This document shows, in pieces, positions 1-12,134 of a DNA stretch of 64,000 bases. Position 1 is the first letter of the stretch, and every line of letters starts with the position of its first letter. The notes under the pieces are model-generated. The model saw only the letters and a list, made by a program, of their open reading frames with translations, had not been told where the DNA came from and searched no databases. Position numbers and translations under genes: made by a program. This DNA is from Usnea hakonensis (lineage: Eukaryota; Ascomycota; Lecanoromycetes; Lecanorales; Parmeliaceae): the NCBI GenBank assembly GCA_013423325.1, contig BLJB01000467.1, positions 1 to 64,000 on the forward strand. Reading direction: 5' to 3'.

Positions 1-60
1 TTCGTAGCCATTCTCAATGAACAAGCAGTCAACCCACTACAGTCCTATTGTTTCGTGACA

Positions 61-1460
61 GAAATTTATATAAAGGCGTCTTAAAGTAGAGTATCTTTTA
101 ATAAGACTTAGAATATATCTCTATTTTTAGAATTATATTTAGATTATTTTTAATAAGGGTATCTTATATAAATATAATATATTAATTTAAACTTCTAATC
201 TATTATTTTTTACTCTATCTAATATTAATTACTTTATATAAAGAGCCTAATTTAACTTTACTTTATATAAAGATAAAGATTACTAATCTTAAATACTATA
301 TAGAGATATAGATTTATTATTTAAATATAAGATAATATATTAGATATATACTAATATATAATAAATAAATAGATAAATAAATAGAAATAAAACTCTTTAT
401 ATATACTTTAGAGAACTATAGGGTTCCCCTATAATCCCGAAGGGCCTAGTAGCTTCCTCTCTCCCTACTTTAATCCTAATAACTATTACTAGATTAGCCC
501 GCGATTATCCCCCGGAGATTAAGATCTCGAGCCGCTATAAGATAATAGATAATAATTATCTAATCTATTATCTCTATTATTATTCTAAGAATACCGGAGG
601 CTATAATCCCGCTATTTATAATTAATATATACCCTATTAAAGTACTCTAGAAAGCGGCGGTACTCTAGAAAGAGGCGGAGACCTAGGCCCTTCTAATATT
701 AATAATAAGTACGCGGTAGTATCTACCCCCGACTCTAGATTAAGATTATATTAATATAGCTTAAATAATATAATTCTATTTAATATAGTAAAATTATACT
801 AAGTATAAATATTATATTTATATCTAGAAAGGCTAGGACTATAAGCTATTTAAATATATATACTTACCCCTATATTTACTACTATCCTATTAGGAGAATA
901 GGGTACTAACTAGTAGAGATACTAGCTAAGGCTATTAAGACTATATTATAGATAACGAGAACCCTATTATATAAAGTTAGCTAACTAATTTAAGTAGTAA
1001 GAGAAATAGTAAAGATAATAAGATAAAATAATAGCTTTATACGTATATTAATAGTAATAGAGAGGGGCTTAGTAGATTAGTAAAAATAATAGTAGTACTA
1101 TTATATAAAGTCTAGATTAGTAAGGTACTCTAATAAGTATTACTACTATAGTTATAATATAGTATCTATAGTAGAGGGAGGAAGCTACTTACTTAATAGT
1201 AGTAGTAATAGTAGTAGTAGTAGTAGGGGGGAGCTTTATACGGAGCTAGTTAGCTAGATACTTATATAATCAGAAAGATAGGTATCTATTACTTACCTTA
1301 ATAGTAGTAATAATAATATTAATAAGGAAGAAGAAAAGAAAGAAAGTAGAATCTTTATATAAAAAATTTTTTTTACGCGCTAAGGCTAGCCTTATTTAGG
1401 CCTAGCTACTACTCTTATTAATTCTATAACTATATAAAATTATATAGAAAGTAATTAATT
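61..1460. repeat. AT-rich RIP-mutated block, no gene
   Basis: The block is very rich in TA, stop codons crowd all frames, and there is no plausible exon. Bases 1-60 have normal composition, so the AT block starts sharply after them. A (TAG/TAA)n simple repeat with a run of G lies near 1196-1232. The composition matches the large transposon block after 42 kb, so this is probably the eroded remains of a transposon. No LTRs or inverted ends could be recognised. The last bases before the first gene (about 1560-1727) regain normal composition and should hold the CSN4 promoter and leader. Confidence 0.7.
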
Positions 1461-1727
1461 AATCTATAGACTCGTACGAGTATTAGGGAAGTATAGAAAG
1501 TATTTAGATATTAGACGAATAGTATACGAAAAAGAAAAAAAAAATTCAGGTTTAATATTATCATATAGCCAGCCGTCGTCCACCCTATTCTCAGCCTTAT
1601 CAGACTGTTGAAGCCTTCGTAAACTTTTAAACTTCAGAACAACAAACAACTGCATAAATTAACACCCGGCAGACCGCTAGCAAAGGCAGACTTCAGGAAC
1701 GAAGAACGAAGGTATCTGGATACTAGG

Positions 1728-2981
1728 ATGGAGTTCTCAGATGTTAGCAAGGCCCTCGCAAAGCTGGAGAACCCGTCAACCTCTCAATCAGACAAACCGT
1801 CCGGCTACGATGATCTCCTACGCCAGATCACTTCCAGCTCGAATCCCTCCCAAGTACCACCGAATCTCACGGCGTTCATCGATTCGATACTGAAGGAGTC
1901 CTTGGGTATCGTAGCGGCAAGACCTTTATTGGCGTCGGCTGTAAAAGCTATCGGCTCGATCAAGGATCCAGAGTCCAAAATTGAGGTTGGGACCCATGCC
2001 TTACAGACCCTAGAGTCGAGGGTAGTATCATTTGAGGAGCAAGATGCTATGATACGGGAAATCATGGCGGATGCCTATCAGGAGCAGGAAGACTTCATTG
2101 ATGCTGCAAAGATGCTGCAGGGAATACAACTGGAGTCGTCACAGCGTAAGATCACGGACGATGCAAAAGTTAAGACTTGGATACGCATCTGCCGACTTTA
2201 CATTGAAGAGGACGATACTACGAGCGCGGAAAGCTACTTGAACAGGGCAAAGAATCTACTTTACAAGGTGGAGGACCCAGAATTGAATCTCACGTTCCAT
2301 CTCTCACAGGCTCGAATCCTTGATGCTCGGCGGAGATTTCTCGATGCCAGCTCGGCATACCACAGCGTCAGTCTCAATTTTACATTGGCAGAAGAAGAAC
2401 GCATGCATGCTCTTTCTGCAGCTATCAAATGCGCTGTATTAGCACCAGCGGGCCCCCAACGATCACGAACTCTGGCAAGATTGTACAAAGACGACAGAGC
2501 ACCTCAAGTCGCAGAGTTCGGCATCTTAGAGAAGATGTTTTTGGATCGCCTACTCTCGGTAGAGGAAGTTCATAAATTCGCAGACAGCCTTGCTCCCCAT
2601 CAGCTTGCAAGGACGAGTGATGGGTCTACTGTTCTTGGTAAGGCTGTTATAGAACACAATCTCCTGAGCACTTCTAGACTGTACAATAACATCGGACTCA
2701 AAGAACTTGGATTGCTGCTGGATCTAGACGTTGAGCGAAGTGAAGAATACGCGGCTAGCATGATGGAACAAGGACGCTTGACAGGCAGAATAGACCAGAT
2801 CGACGGGATGATCTTCTTCGACGGCGGTGATGGCAATGGGGAGAGGACACGGGCAGGGCAGGCTGGCAATGTGGTCGGCCGTGACCTTGGGAAATGGGAC
2901 TCGAAGGTTCGAGGTGTTGCAGAAGAGGTTGAGCGTGTTGCTTCTACTTTGCAAGCTCTCTATCCAGTGCGTTTGACGTGA
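1728..2981 (+). CDS. csn4: COP9 signalosome subunit 4
   Basis: This is a subunit of the COP9 signalosome, the nuclear/cytosolic complex that removes NEDD8 from cullin-RING ubiquitin ligases. The single-exon frame encodes 417 residues, the usual length for CSN4. An alpha-helical TPR-like N-terminal part covers about residues 30-200. It is followed by the PCI domain (about 200-360), recognisable from the helix runs around LARLYKDDRAPQVAEFGILE and the winged-helix end with GLLLDLDVERSEEYAASMME and GRIDQIDGMIFF. The C-terminal helix ends in ALYPVRLT. The ATG at 1728 opens the conserved N-terminus and lies just downstream of the composition shift out of the AT-rich block. No intron is needed. The next gene is convergent, 1.5 kb away. 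Recognition rests on family features; I saw no broken or missing parts. Confidence 0.9.
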   Translation: MEFSDVSKALAKLENPSTSQSDKPSGYDDLLRQITSSSNPSQVPPNLTAFIDSILKESLGIVAARPLLASAVKAIGSIKDPESKIEVGTHALQTLESRVVSFEEQDAMIREIMADAYQEQEDFIDAAKMLQGIQLESSQRKITDDAKVKTWIRICRLYIEEDDTTSAESYLNRAKNLLYKVEDPELNLTFHLSQARILDARRRFLDASSAYHSVSLNFTLAEEERMHALSAAIKCAVLAPAGPQRSRTLARLYKDDRAPQVAEFGILEKMFLDRLLSVEEVHKFADSLAPHQLARTSDGSTVLGKAVIEHNLLSTSRLYNNIGLKELGLLLDLDVERSEEYAASMMEQGRLTGRIDQIDGMIFFDGGDGNGERTRAGQAGNVVGRDLGKWDSKVRGVAEEVERVASTLQALYPVRLT

Positions 2982-4450
2982 ATGACTCGTGAAACTAAGC
3001 TGACAGCATGACAGGACTTTGCGATTGCCAATATGGTCCAATGATTTGCAAAGATGTTGGCATTGCGTTGCATTGCGAAGGCGCGGCTCTGCGTACTGGC
3101 AATGAACAAGAGGGCGGCAACCACCCTCATGGTGTTACGACCATGACTCAAAATACACGACCAATATGCACACCCTAAGTCATCACGATGCTGCACGCGT
3201 TTTCGTTGCGAACCGATCGCATGACGATGCATGTGCCCAATAATATCCAAATTTCTGTGGATTCATCACGCGACTGGTCATTGAATAATGCATTTGTCTA
3301 TTACTCACAGCCATTTCGTGTGGGTCGATTAGGCCTAGTCATTTTGATGATAAAGCTAGTGCCTGCAGCGGCGATGCTCCAGACCGCTTGCCTCTTCTGC
3401 AGCTAATGCTACGTCTCCGCTTTTGTAGCCTGAAGACCACTTTCCCGCCGTTGATTTCTATCCCAGCAAAAGAGCATAAGGATCCATCTAGCGTTCGCGA
3501 AAAGTTACGTGTCTAAATATGGCGAGCAAACCTTCGCGCATGCTATTGCACCCAGACATTACTCTTCTTTTTCTGCCAAGAAACCTATCACACTTTGGAA
3601 GATTGGGACCTAGTAATCCTTCTAAGTGTACTGACACACGACGACTTCTTCACTGAAGTCTCCCGTCTCGAAGTCTCGAAGGCGATGTCATTGTTCAAGA
3701 CCTCGATGACATTCTGAGCTTTGGCGGTGATCTACTACAAGAGGCCATCAGTACTTACGTGTCTCGAAACCAGGAACCCAAGGAAATCTGAGAATTTGCT
3801 TGGGGAAGACAGTCCTCACCGCTTGCGCGCAGAGCAGCATATCGTATTGCGGGCTACCACTGTCAAATCGGTCTGCTTTAGTTTTGAGCACAGGCTCATG
3901 AACATTGATTCAGAAACTTCTAAATCAGGTCTTCATGTCCACTGCATTGAGGACTTGCGATGTCCCCGAGTCCCTTGAATGTTTCAGAACCTCTGTTGCT
4001 GCTGGCTTTCCCTTGCAAGCCGCCAACGCCAATTGCAACTTGGGAAAGTGCCAACGAAGACACTTTGATGGACAACTGTAGATCCGACCTCGAGAAAATT
4101 ACAAACGAATGATGGAGTCTGGCTTAAGATTGGGAAAGGACCACAGAACATCCATCCTGGACCAATGAACCCAACATCATTATGCTTTGCTTACCTGAAA
4201 GATCATACCAAAATAATATCTGCAAGTGAATTCGATGGGGTTTTGATTGCGTATGCGTTGATCAGTCTTTGATTTCCTACACATGAACTTTGATTCGTAA
4301 AGGCACCGAATTATGAAGAACAAAGGTCACCAAATATTCAGACTGTTTTATTGTGTTCCCTACTTCCACTTCCGTAATCTCCAACAAGACTCGTCCTCTT
4401 ACATTTGCAGTTTGGACTTTGTTGATAGGAACATTGCTCTTCTGGAGGGT
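2982..4450. other. Convergent intergenic region, no gene seen
   Basis: About 1.5 kb lies between the 3' ends of CSN4 and the PEBP-like gene. Composition is normal. Short open frames of 72 and 85 codons occur, but they show no family resemblance, splice logic or codon pattern. I see no tRNA-like or repeated structure. A long non-coding transcript cannot be excluded. Confidence 0.5.
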
Positions 4451-5422
4451 TTATTGTTTCTTGTTCTTAGAATAGAAAAAGTTGGCACCTAGCCATCATC
4501 AATCTGACATCTCGGACTGGGTCAGATAAGTGATCGCTTACCGACTGCCACCAGGCCGTTCTCGGTTGCCCATTCTCTGACCCCTGCACCAATCTTTCCG
4601 TAGCCCCAATGCGGCCTGTCCTTTGGCTTTGTAGGCTCTCCTTGTGGGCCTTCTTCCGTTTCTCCCGTTGCTGGAGCCAGCAAAACAAAGACATAGCGGT
4701 GATAGCCCGTCTTCGGGGGTGGTGTCGGAGGCAGATAAGGCATGATCTCCTGAATGCCATTACTCTTAGAGTCTCTGAAGGAAGAACCAGGTAAAAGCCA
4801 GTCCCAAGCGCCGTCAGAGATGGCAGACGGGAACGGCAGAGTCAAATTCGTGATGACCCAGTGGCACATCTGCGCCTTTACGGGCTCCGCCCGGGATGTT
4901 GCATCAGGGTCAGATAAGACAAGAGTATACGTGGTATTGCTTCTGAGAGTGCGAGTCGGGGTTATGGCGGAAATATCGATGCTGAAGATTGGCGGGGATG
5001 TGACTTTCTTCGGTTTGATTTTGTTTCCCATATTCACGATCTTGTGTCTTGATGGATAGGAGAGCGTGACGTACACTGATGGCTGGAAATCATCGAGGAC
5101 TGAGGAAACAGCATCAGCAGCCACGTACGAATACCCATTAGCTGTCGGATACAGGGGCATAAAGACAATGGATTCAACGTGTCCTCCTGACTGACACAGA
5201 TATTAATTCCAAAGGGAGGCGATCGCAGGTACAGAATCATCAAGGACGTTGTTTACCGTCGGGAATGATAGCGGCCTTCACGAGCGCTTCGTGTACACTT
5301 TCACCAGCTGTAGCAGACTGGTCACTGAAAACATTTTGAGGTGTGACCCAAGACGCTCCACACAACTTCGTGAGCACTGTCCAAACCAAGACAATGCAAG
5401 AGTATGTCACGCAATGCATCAC
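4451..5422 (-). CDS. Secreted PEBP-family protein
   Basis: Phosphatidylethanolamine-binding protein (PEBP) fold, related to the fungal carboxypeptidase Y inhibitor group. Exons read 5422-5257, 5099-4542 and 4488-4451 and join in frame to 253 residues. The first exon gives a hydrophobic signal peptide (about residues 1-23). The PEBP anion-site motifs follow: DPDATSR (119-125), HWVITNL with His135, and GYHRYVFVLL (186-195). The last intron matters: without it the protein ends in a short unrelated tail, and with it the end becomes VGANFFYSKNKKQ, the usual PEBP C-terminus. Donors are GTAAAC and GTAAGC; acceptors are TCAG and CTAG. The DPDAPSR motif of the family carries Thr for Pro. It probably acts outside the cell or in the vacuole; ligand or protease target is unknown. 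It is divergent from the DUF2235 gene. Confidence 0.85.
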
Positions 5423-6050
5423 TGTTTGATGGTCGAGGGCGTTTCGTATATCTAAAGATGGGAACTTTTACCACTACCGTCTCTCCAAGTTTATCCTACG
5501 AGTTGTACACTGTACTTCGTTAATAACGACAACGATAGAAGTGGGGTAAAGCGAAGCGGACGAGGAGATGATCACGTGATAAGAGCTATTCCGGAGCTAT
5601 TTACTAGCTTCGATCAGCAGACCTGTAGTTATGCGTATTCACGTACTTTACTTCTTAGTCTTTCACGTTGAAATCAATAATGTCCAAGTGTTCACTTGTC
5701 AAATTTTCTGGTTGTGAATGAGTGGATCATGCGAAGTAGTTACCTGAGCTGTGTAAGCAGGAGGTAGGAGTCATCTACAAGGAGACGTCACGCACTGCAG
5801 GCGGCAGAGCCTCCTGATCATCATCGCCACATTCAATACTAGACCATACTCAGAAATCAAAGGGCTGCGGCACCCACCATGTCAAGATCGAGTAGAAAGT
5901 GTACAGCAGGTGGAATCACGTTACCCCGTCTTGATCCTTCCCATATGTACACTGTCGAAGCGCGTCATATCCACATTACCTCTATGCTACCCGTTCTCTT
6001 CCATTCGACTGCACGAGAAACTTGGTAGACTGGGAACCCTGAAGTCAAAT
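5423..6050. promoter_or_regulatory. Divergent promoter between PEBP and DUF2235 genes
   Basis: A 628-bp region separates two divergently transcribed starts. At 5571-5580 it contains the perfect palindrome ATCACGTGAT, an extended E-box of the kind bound by bHLH factors of the Cbf1/Pho4 class. Binding and use are inference. No other ordered structure was seen. Confidence 0.45.
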
Positions 6051-8029
6051 ATGAAAAGGATTGTGGTCTGCTGTGATGGTAAGCCCATGCTTGGACTTCC
6101 AATCTCAAAGCTAAAATTCCTTGCTTTGCGTGTTACTGTGTCCATGCTGATACTGGGATCACTTAGGCACTTGGCTGGATGCCAGCATGGGTCTCTCTAA
6201 AGGAAAGCTTCCAATACCAAGCAACGTCACCCGTATTTCAGAAGCAATCAAGCCTGTGAGCTCGAGAGGCATTCAACAGGTCGTATTCTACCAGGCCGGG
6301 ATAGGGTCTACGGGTAACATTCTCAATCGTGTCATCGGAGGGTAATCACTTCTGGTATTCCTTACAACTGAAGATTTGACTAGTAACCGTGCGACGCTAG
6401 GGCTACTGCAGAAGGCTTATCTACTAACATACGCGACGCTTATTCGTGAGTTGTTTTTCCTAAGGCATCTCTTCCTCTGTATCCTGAGTTGCAGGGCTTG
6501 TCGCAGAAGCGAGACACTTCGAAACCCTTTCAAAAGCTCGCCTAGGATCCCAATGGAGACACGCTGACCCGTGAACATTAAGTTTTATCTGCAACAATTA
6601 TGTCACAGGCGACGAGATCTTTCTCTTTGGCTTTTCACGGGGAGCTTTCACTGCTCGGTAAGGCATATTTCTGAGTCGTGGTTCCCATTGTGTTATGCCT
6701 CATGAGTTGCAACACATTTCAGAAGTAAAATGTTCTTATAAGCCCCAGCTTACTCATTCATCAAGCTTTACGACTCCCTCTGTGATTCATTCAGACAAGA
6801 CTGACTGCGATATCTGTGCAGGAGCATAGCGGGTTTAACAGCTGGCGTCGGGCTTTTGACGAAGGCTGGTTTACCATTCCTCGCAGAAGTTTTCACAGAT
6901 TTCGAAAACCGGGAGAACGCAAACTACCGGCCAGCAAACCCGGACAGCCCCTTCCCGAACAAACCGAGCGCTTCGGACCCGAGATACGATGAAGGACTTG
7001 AAGAACGCGATCTTACCAGGCTTGATGTTGATATCAAGGTGGTTGGGGTATTTGATACCGTTGGCTCCTTAGGTATACCACGCATCCCATGGCTCGAAAG
7101 ACTGCATTTGCAGACCAGATCCACAAAAGAGTATATGTTTTACGATACGAACTTGAACAACCGTATCCTGAACGCTTTTCAAGCGTTGGCGCTGGATGAA
7201 CATCGTGCCTCCTTTTCTGTAAGAGTATCAGTATTGATATGGTGTAGCTGTGGTTAACGTAGTTGTTTTACAGCCAAGTGTGTGGGCGAAACCTCGCAAT
7301 AACACGACCAATTTGAGACAGGTAGGAGTTACCGCCGCCGGGATCTAAGTCTCCTAGACTGACGTATGTGCTTCAGAATTGGTTCCCTGGTGTACATCAG
7401 AATATTGGTGGCGGATATCCGGATCAAGGTCAATCCAACATAACATTGGCGTGGATGATGGCCCAGGTCGAGCCTTTCCTCGAGTTCGACGAAGATTATA
7501 TCCTTGAGCAGTATGACCAAACCGAGGCGTACTATAAACAATCTGGTCAGAAAAGGAGGCCATGGAGTTTTGGTAAAATCTACAGGTCCATGATCGGGGT
7601 GTACATTCTTGGTGGGCGGAAGACTCGTACACCAGTAGGTTTCCCAGTCAGAGCCGTAGAGTGATGCTGACATGAAAGGGCTTATACTGCCAAGTCAATC
7701 CAGAGACTGGCGAGTCCACTGGCAAACCGCTCCGGGATACGCATGAGTATGTACATCCATCAGCTCGTTCACGGATCGTGCTCCGAGGACCAGGAATAGA
7801 AGATGAAGGGAAATACGACTGTGAAGCCCTGGACCCCTATAAGCTGAAATATCCTGATGGGACAGCAGACAAACGACCGACGGCTTTTTGGGAGCTGCGG
7901 TCTCGCCGTAGAGGATCCGGTCCGAAGAGGGAATTACCAGAGTCTCCGATGTGGACATTCGAAAAGAAACTTTTGAGAGAAAGCCCCCGAATGTACGACT
8001 TTATTTATGAAAAGCCCGAAGACCTGTAG
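6051..8029 (+). CDS. DUF2235 alpha/beta hydrolase (Tle1-like catalytic domain)
   Basis: Predicted serine hydrolase of the DUF2235 family, the fold shared with the bacterial type VI effector phospholipase Tle1. Eight exons (6051-6078, 6167-6341, 6401-6445, 6583-6657, 6822-7218, 7274-7321, 7377-7634, 7679-8029) join in frame to 458 residues. Motifs seen: N-terminal strand MKRIVVCCDG; oxyanion-type GIGSTG; nucleophile elbow GFSRG with Ser101; FDTVGS with Asp186; GVHQNIGGGYP with His263. A full Ser-Asp-His triad is therefore present and the gene looks functional. No signal peptide or membrane segment is evident, so a cytosolic enzyme is likely. The substrate is unknown; lipase or esterase activity is inference from the family. 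Fungi often carry several paralogues. Splice sites were chosen by frame closure and family similarity; the acceptor at 7678 was the hardest call. Confidence 0.85.
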
Positions 8030-8897
8030 TAAACGCAGTATTCATAGATTGGGTACATTTCCAAGAGGCATGTGAGGCGCTTTCAGAGCAATCTTTTCCC
8101 TCTTACTATACTTGTATGACAATCATTGTAGGCGCGAGGGGCGGGGGAAGATGAGCGCCAGGACGTGAAACAATTACGCGCAGACAAGTGGAGATCTCTA
8201 CACTGGTTTGGACCATGCAACTCGTGTGTCAGTTGAACACAAGTGTTTCTCTTCCATCTCCGCATACCTGCTTGAGTTGAGTTGGTCCGGATTTGGTAAA
8301 CAGTGATGAATTCCGTTTCCTCTACTCAAAAGGCCGCGAGAGCTTTCGCAGTTTCATGGCTCCTCGTAGTCTCAGACAAGCACTCAACCAAGGGGACTTT
8401 GAAGTAGGAGTTTTGACTTCTGAGCCAACTGACAACTATGATCGTCTCTGAATCTATGTGTAAGGTGGAGATGCTATGACTGGTTTGATGTGTTCTGTTC
8501 GAGAAATCAATGGAGAAAAGTAGGTAGAGTATCTCAGTATGTTTTGGAAAAAAGGTTTGTGGAGAAAAGACTGTGACCATGGCTACGCATGTTGTGCGTA
8601 GGTCTCAGATCTCTGCATGCCCAGTATAAATTATCAATAATAAATAGAGTTCTGGGAAGCCAAGGTAACGTAAAGTAAAGTAAAGTACAAGTACTCGACG
8701 GGCGTAAAGTGAGGCCTTACTTGTATCCTTATATTAAGGGTTGAAAACTTTCCTGGTCTATATTACATGCTAGCTGTTGACCTGGTGCCTTATTCGACGT
8801 CGTTTCAAGGCACCGAGCTCGTGACCGCTTGGCCCGACGCGCTTCTCTACATATCCATTCAGACTCCCCGAGTGCTGTCCGGTCGACGAGGACACGC
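8030..8897. other. Intergenic and upstream region of DNM1
   Basis: This region separates DUF2235 from DNM1 on the same strand. It includes a small tandem TAAAG repeat (about 8671-8686) running into GTAC, one of several such intergenic motifs in the window. No gene is seen. The promoter of DNM1 should lie here. Confidence 0.5.
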
Positions 8898-8900
8898 ATG

Positions 8901-11612
8901 ATGGCATCCCTCGGGGAGGATCTGCTCGGTGTTGTCAACAAATTACAGGATCTGGTCTTCAATACCATTGGCAATGACTCCCTGGACCTGCCGCAAATTG
9001 TATTGTACCCCCACTTCGCCCACAGGCCTACTGCCGTTGGGAGACCGCTGACCTGTCTCTAGGTAGTTGTAGGTTCACAGTCGTCTGGAAAATCTTCTGT
9101 GCTAGAGAACATCGTTGGTGTAAGATGGTGCTTGCAAATCTCTACAGACTCTCACTAAATACCGACAGCGCGACTTCCTACCCCGTGGAAGCGGCATTGT
9201 AACGAGAAGACCGCTTATCCTGCAGCTCATCAACGTCCCCAGCGAGCGAGAAGATAAGCCGGAGAGCGATGAGGTCCACGTCCCTCACACAGCCGCCAGT
9301 GTAGCAGGGCAAGGAGAATGGGCCGAATTTCACCATTTGCTGGGCCAAAAGTTCCGGGACTTTGGGGAGGTCAAAAGAGAGATAGAGAACGAGACAGCTA
9401 GGATAGCAGGGAGCAATAAAGGCATCAATAGGCAGCCAATCAATCTGAAGATCTACTCGCCGCACGTTCTGAGCCTGACCTTGGTCGATCTCCCTGGTTT
9501 GACAAAGGTACCTATTGGAGACCAACCATTGGATATAGAGAAGCAAACAAGGAATTTGATATCCGAGTATATTGCCAAACCAAATAGCATCATATTAGCG
9601 GTGTCTCCGGCAAATGTCGACATAGTCAACTCAGAAGCTCTCAAGCTGGCCCGTCATGTGGATCCGATGGGTCGACGCACAATTGGCGTACTTACGAAGA
9701 TAGATCTTATGGATCACGGCACTAACGCTTTGGACATTTTATCTGGTCGAGTTTATCCGCTCAAGCTTGGCTTTATCGGTGTAGTAAATAGGTCACAGCA
9801 CGATATTCAGGGGAACAAAGCGTTAGCCGATGCTTTGAAGGATGAGGCTGATTTCTTCAGGCACAACCCGGCTTATAGGAAAATGGCAAACCGCTGCGGG
9901 ACCCAATTCCTAGCAAAGAGTCTGAACAATACTCTGATGGCCCACATTCGAGACCGTTTACCAGATATCAAGGCAAGATTAAATACGCTGATGGGCCAAA
10001 CACAGCAGGAGCTAGCGAGCTACGGAAACATGCAATTCAGCGGAAAAGAGCACCGGGGCTCTCTGATACTACAATTAATGACACGCTTTGCCTCGTCTTT
10101 CATCTCGTCGATAGACGGAACCTCGACAGAGATCTCGACTAAAGAACTCTGTGGAGGTGCAAGGATCTACTACATATTCAACTCCGTTTTCGGTAATTCA
10201 CTAGAAACAATCGACCCTACAACCAATCTCTCCGTTCTCGACATACGGACCGCAATTCGCAACTCCACTGGCCCTCGGCCCAGCCTTTTCGTCCCCGAGC
10301 TCGCATTTGACCTTCTGGTCAAGCCACAGATCAAGATGCTAGAAATACCTAGCCAACGTTGCGTCGAATTGGTGTATGAGGAGCTCATCAAGATCTGCCA
10401 TACCTGTGGTTCCACAGAGCTTTCAAGATTTCCCAGACTACAGGCAAAACTCATTGAAGTTGTGTCGGACCTCCTCCGTGAAAGACTGGGTCCATCATCT
10501 AGTTACGTTGAGTCTCTTATTTCCATACAGCGCGCCTACATCAACACCAACCATCCCAACTTCCTCGGTGCAGCAGCGGCAATGTCTTCGGTGATCCAGA
10601 ACAAGCAGGAGAAAGAGAAGAAGGCCGTTGCTGCAGAGGAGAGAAGGAAGCGGGAAAAGAGGCGGATGAAAGAGTTATCAGGCGGTATGAATGGTGCGGA
10701 GACTCCCGAAGAAGAGGAAGAAGCCGCAGCCGACGTGAAGAGCGTGCATCCACTCCCCCATCGGGGTCACGCAGTCAAAGGCAGCAGAAGTATGTCCCCG
10801 GCTGTCGGCCGAAATGGTGAGAATGGCCACAACAACGTTACTGCAACGATGAATGGACGACCAGGCTCTCCACCGAGGATCATTGGTGCAGCTACAGGAA
10901 ACACGCGAGACTCGTTTCTCAACTACTTCTTTGGCAAGGAGGGTGGGCTGCCTTCAGCTGGTGGGATCAACGCAGTAGGCGGTACAGCCGCTGCAGCCGC
11001 AGCCGGGAACCGGCATGTAAGCCACAATGAGCCAAGCTTCAGCCAGAGTATCCGAAGAGGAGAGAATCGGCATATAGATCGAGCACCCACTATGCAACCA
11101 GCATACAGTCAGGACGATTACGAGGTCGTAAGGTCAAGTCAGGGTTACAATGACTATGATTCTCAATTTGTACGTCTCCATCATCCTTGCTCGCCATACT
11201 CCTGTAAGTCGAGAGATGTCAATTCTGACCAGCATCAGCCCTCTCAAGGCGATCCCGAACTCACAGAGCGGGAAGCCCTGGAAACAGAACTCATCCGCGC
11301 TTTGATTTCTTCCTACTTCAACATCGTCCGCGAAACCATCGCTGACCAAGTCCCCAAAGCGGTCATGCATCTGCTCGTCAACCATAGCAAGGATGTTGTG
11401 CAAAACAGGCTGGTGAGTGAACTCTACAAAGAGGACCTCTTTGGGGATCTGCTCTATGAAGACGATGGGATTAAAGCGGAGAGGGAGAAGTGTGAAAAGT
11501 TGCTTGGTACGCTTATCAACCCTGGACTCGCTGGTAAGAACGTTGTGCTAACAGCAAGCGTAATCTAGGCACCTACCGTGAAGCTGCCAAGATCGTTGGA
11601 GAGGTGCTGTAA
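8901..11612 (+). CDS. dnm1: Dynamin-related GTPase for mitochondrial and peroxisomal fission
   Basis: Dynamin-family large GTPase that forms rings around mitochondria and peroxisomes to divide them. Exons 8901-8999, 9063-9119, 9169-11169, 11239-11506 and 11569-11612 give 822 residues. An ATG also sits one codon upstream at 8898. GTPase motifs seen: G1 GSQSSGKSS, switch region RDFLPRGSGIVTRRP, G3 DLPG, G4 TKID and G5 NRSQ. Middle domain, a charged low-complexity insert (KEKKAVAAEERRKREK onward) with the Dnm1-typical FLNYFFGKEG, then the GTPase effector domain follow. The last intron is required: it replaces an unrelated tail with the conserved GTYREAAKIVGEVL. The 69-bp intron at 11170-11238 is in frame and stop-free, so a longer isoform could arise by retention. 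The short N-terminus without a transit peptide and insert B separate it from Vps1 and Mgm1. Confidence 0.93.
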
Positions 11613-12134
11613 AGAAGATTGGATGTATTTTTAGTACAGGAACATCCTATAGAGGGTGCGATAGGCGTTTCTCTCCGCTTACTCTCGCGGCGGCGGCTCG
11701 CATTCTGGAGGTCGTTAATTGCTTGTGGCCATGTCCGATAGCCCGAGTCGACTTTACCTATCCAGACCGAAGTCGTCGTCACGCTCGCTCTATATACATG
11801 ACATCTGTATTAGTCCTTTTGCAAACAGCCTTCTCTCTCATATCCTCTACAAGTCACTACGCGGCATTATACTCAGATTGTGGTAAATGACACACCAGGC
11901 GATCATGCGAACCTTGTATCCATCATGCCAGTCAAGATTCTGTGACCAAATACGACCTACTTGGACGAGATTACGAGTGACGGGTGTCAAAACCCCATTT
12001 GTCCCTCTGCTTCAAGGGTTGAACGCACTGCTATCTGTACATGTGGAATATAACTCCCAATCATGGGTATATATCTATACTGCTCATGCCTATGCGCCGT
12101 TTGAATGCCGCTCAACCACTTAATCACTACACCG
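11613..12134. other. Convergent 3' intergenic region
   Basis: About 520 bp lies between the stop codons of DNM1 and the transporter gene. It is expected to hold both terminators. No gene or repeat is seen. Confidence 0.5.

Noticed and set aside
1464..1655. 63-codon minus-strand frame before CSN4
   Set aside because: AT-rich edge, no family features, overlaps the expected CSN4 promoter.
5910..6200. 96-codon frame overlapping the DUF2235 start
   Set aside because: It reads through the first intron of the DUF2235 gene; the real frame begins at the ATG at 6051 and splices at 6079.
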